A stretch of 64,000 nt of DNA from Neisseria canis (lineage in GTDB: Bacteria; Pseudomonadota; Gammaproteobacteria; Burkholderiales; Neisseriaceae): NCBI RefSeq assembly GCF_900636765.1, contig NZ_LR134313.1:930001-994000 (forward strand), read 5' to 3'. Shown here in pieces: positions 63,857-64,000 of the stretch. The position numbers and the translations under genes are program-made. The notes beneath the pieces are model-generated. The model was not told where the DNA came from and did no database searches. It saw nothing but the letters and a program-made list of their open reading frames with translations. Numbering within the stretch: position 1 is the stretch's first letter; each line of letters begins with the position of its first letter.

Positions 63857-64000
63857 TTATTCAAAACGGCCGCTGATGCTGCCCAAATCTTGGAAATGCA
63901 CGCAGAACGAGTCGCCTTTTTCCACCTGTACGGCGGCGGTAATCGCGCCGATCATCACAAACGAACCGGCCGGTAGATATTCGCCGCGCTCGGCCAGCAT
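63857..64000 (-). CDS. dmpH: 4-oxalocrotonate decarboxylase, C-terminal end (partial, cut by the window)
   Basis: The last 47 codons read LAERGEYLPAGSFVMIGAIT and VHFQDLGSISGRFE, typical of the DmpH/XylI C-terminus. The enzyme decarboxylates 2-oxo-3-hexenedioate to 2-hydroxypentadienoate, the substrate of the hydratase at 59495. The operon continues beyond the window on this side, where a hydrolase, aldolase, dehydrogenase or the upstream hydroxylase may lie. Confidence 0.88.
   Translation of the reverse strand: MLAERGEYLPAGSFVMIGAITAAVQVEKGDSFCVHFQDLGSISGRFE

Overview
The window looks like a Neisseria chromosome. The 12-mer TGCCTGTCTGAA (or its reverse complement) recurs more than twenty times, often as inverted pairs acting as terminators. 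This is the DNA uptake sequence (DUS) variant I know as the TG-wad dialect of N. wadsworthii and relatives. Correia-like elements, IS1016-type and IS481-type insertion sequences and a FrpC-type RTX protein fit the same family. A minority of AG-DUS (AGGCCGTCTGAA) is also present and is clearly concentrated in the last 5 kb. Species identity is inferred only from these marks.

Positions 1-27.3 kb hold a type VI secretion (T6SS) locus. On the minus strand lie an orphan Rhs fragment with a frameshift in a dinucleotide run, a membrane protein, three tandem copies of a DUF2931-type putative immunity gene, a DUF2235 (Tle1-type) lipase effector, VgrG, and the sheath genes tssC and tssB. Divergently on the plus strand lie tssK, tssL, a short TssM-like/OmpA fusion, hcp, clpV (tssH), a small exported protein, tssF, tssG, tssJ and tssE. 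Four IS insertions or remnants sit in or next to this half. One abuts a tssF that lacks its first ~80 codons. No tssA, full-length tssM or PAAR gene is visible. The apparatus may therefore be decaying or completed from elsewhere.

Positions 28-44 kb are mostly core genome: purD, mnmG, a lysR/doxX/DODA-dioxygenase/cupin cluster, a Slam translocon with its hemophilin-like secreted partner, fghA, a LOG-family gene, thiC behind a TPP riboswitch, and a PepSY protein. These genes are separated by DUS hairpins, Correia-like elements and a REP-like hairpin family.

Positions 44-51 kb carry a 2137-residue FrpC-family RTX protein with more than seven near-identical 594-bp repeats. It is followed by recJ and a histidine phosphatase. 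Positions 54.3-59.3 kb encode a complete archaic (Csu-type) chaperone-usher pilus. Positions 59.5-64 kb, minus strand, carry the catechol meta-cleavage segment: 4-oxalocrotonate decarboxylase (cut by the window end), 4-oxalocrotonate tautomerase, a plant-type ferredoxin, catechol 2,3-dioxygenase, hydroxymuconic semialdehyde dehydrogenase and 2-oxopent-4-enoate hydratase. Its DUS dialect differs from the rest of the window, suggesting import from another Neisseria lineage.
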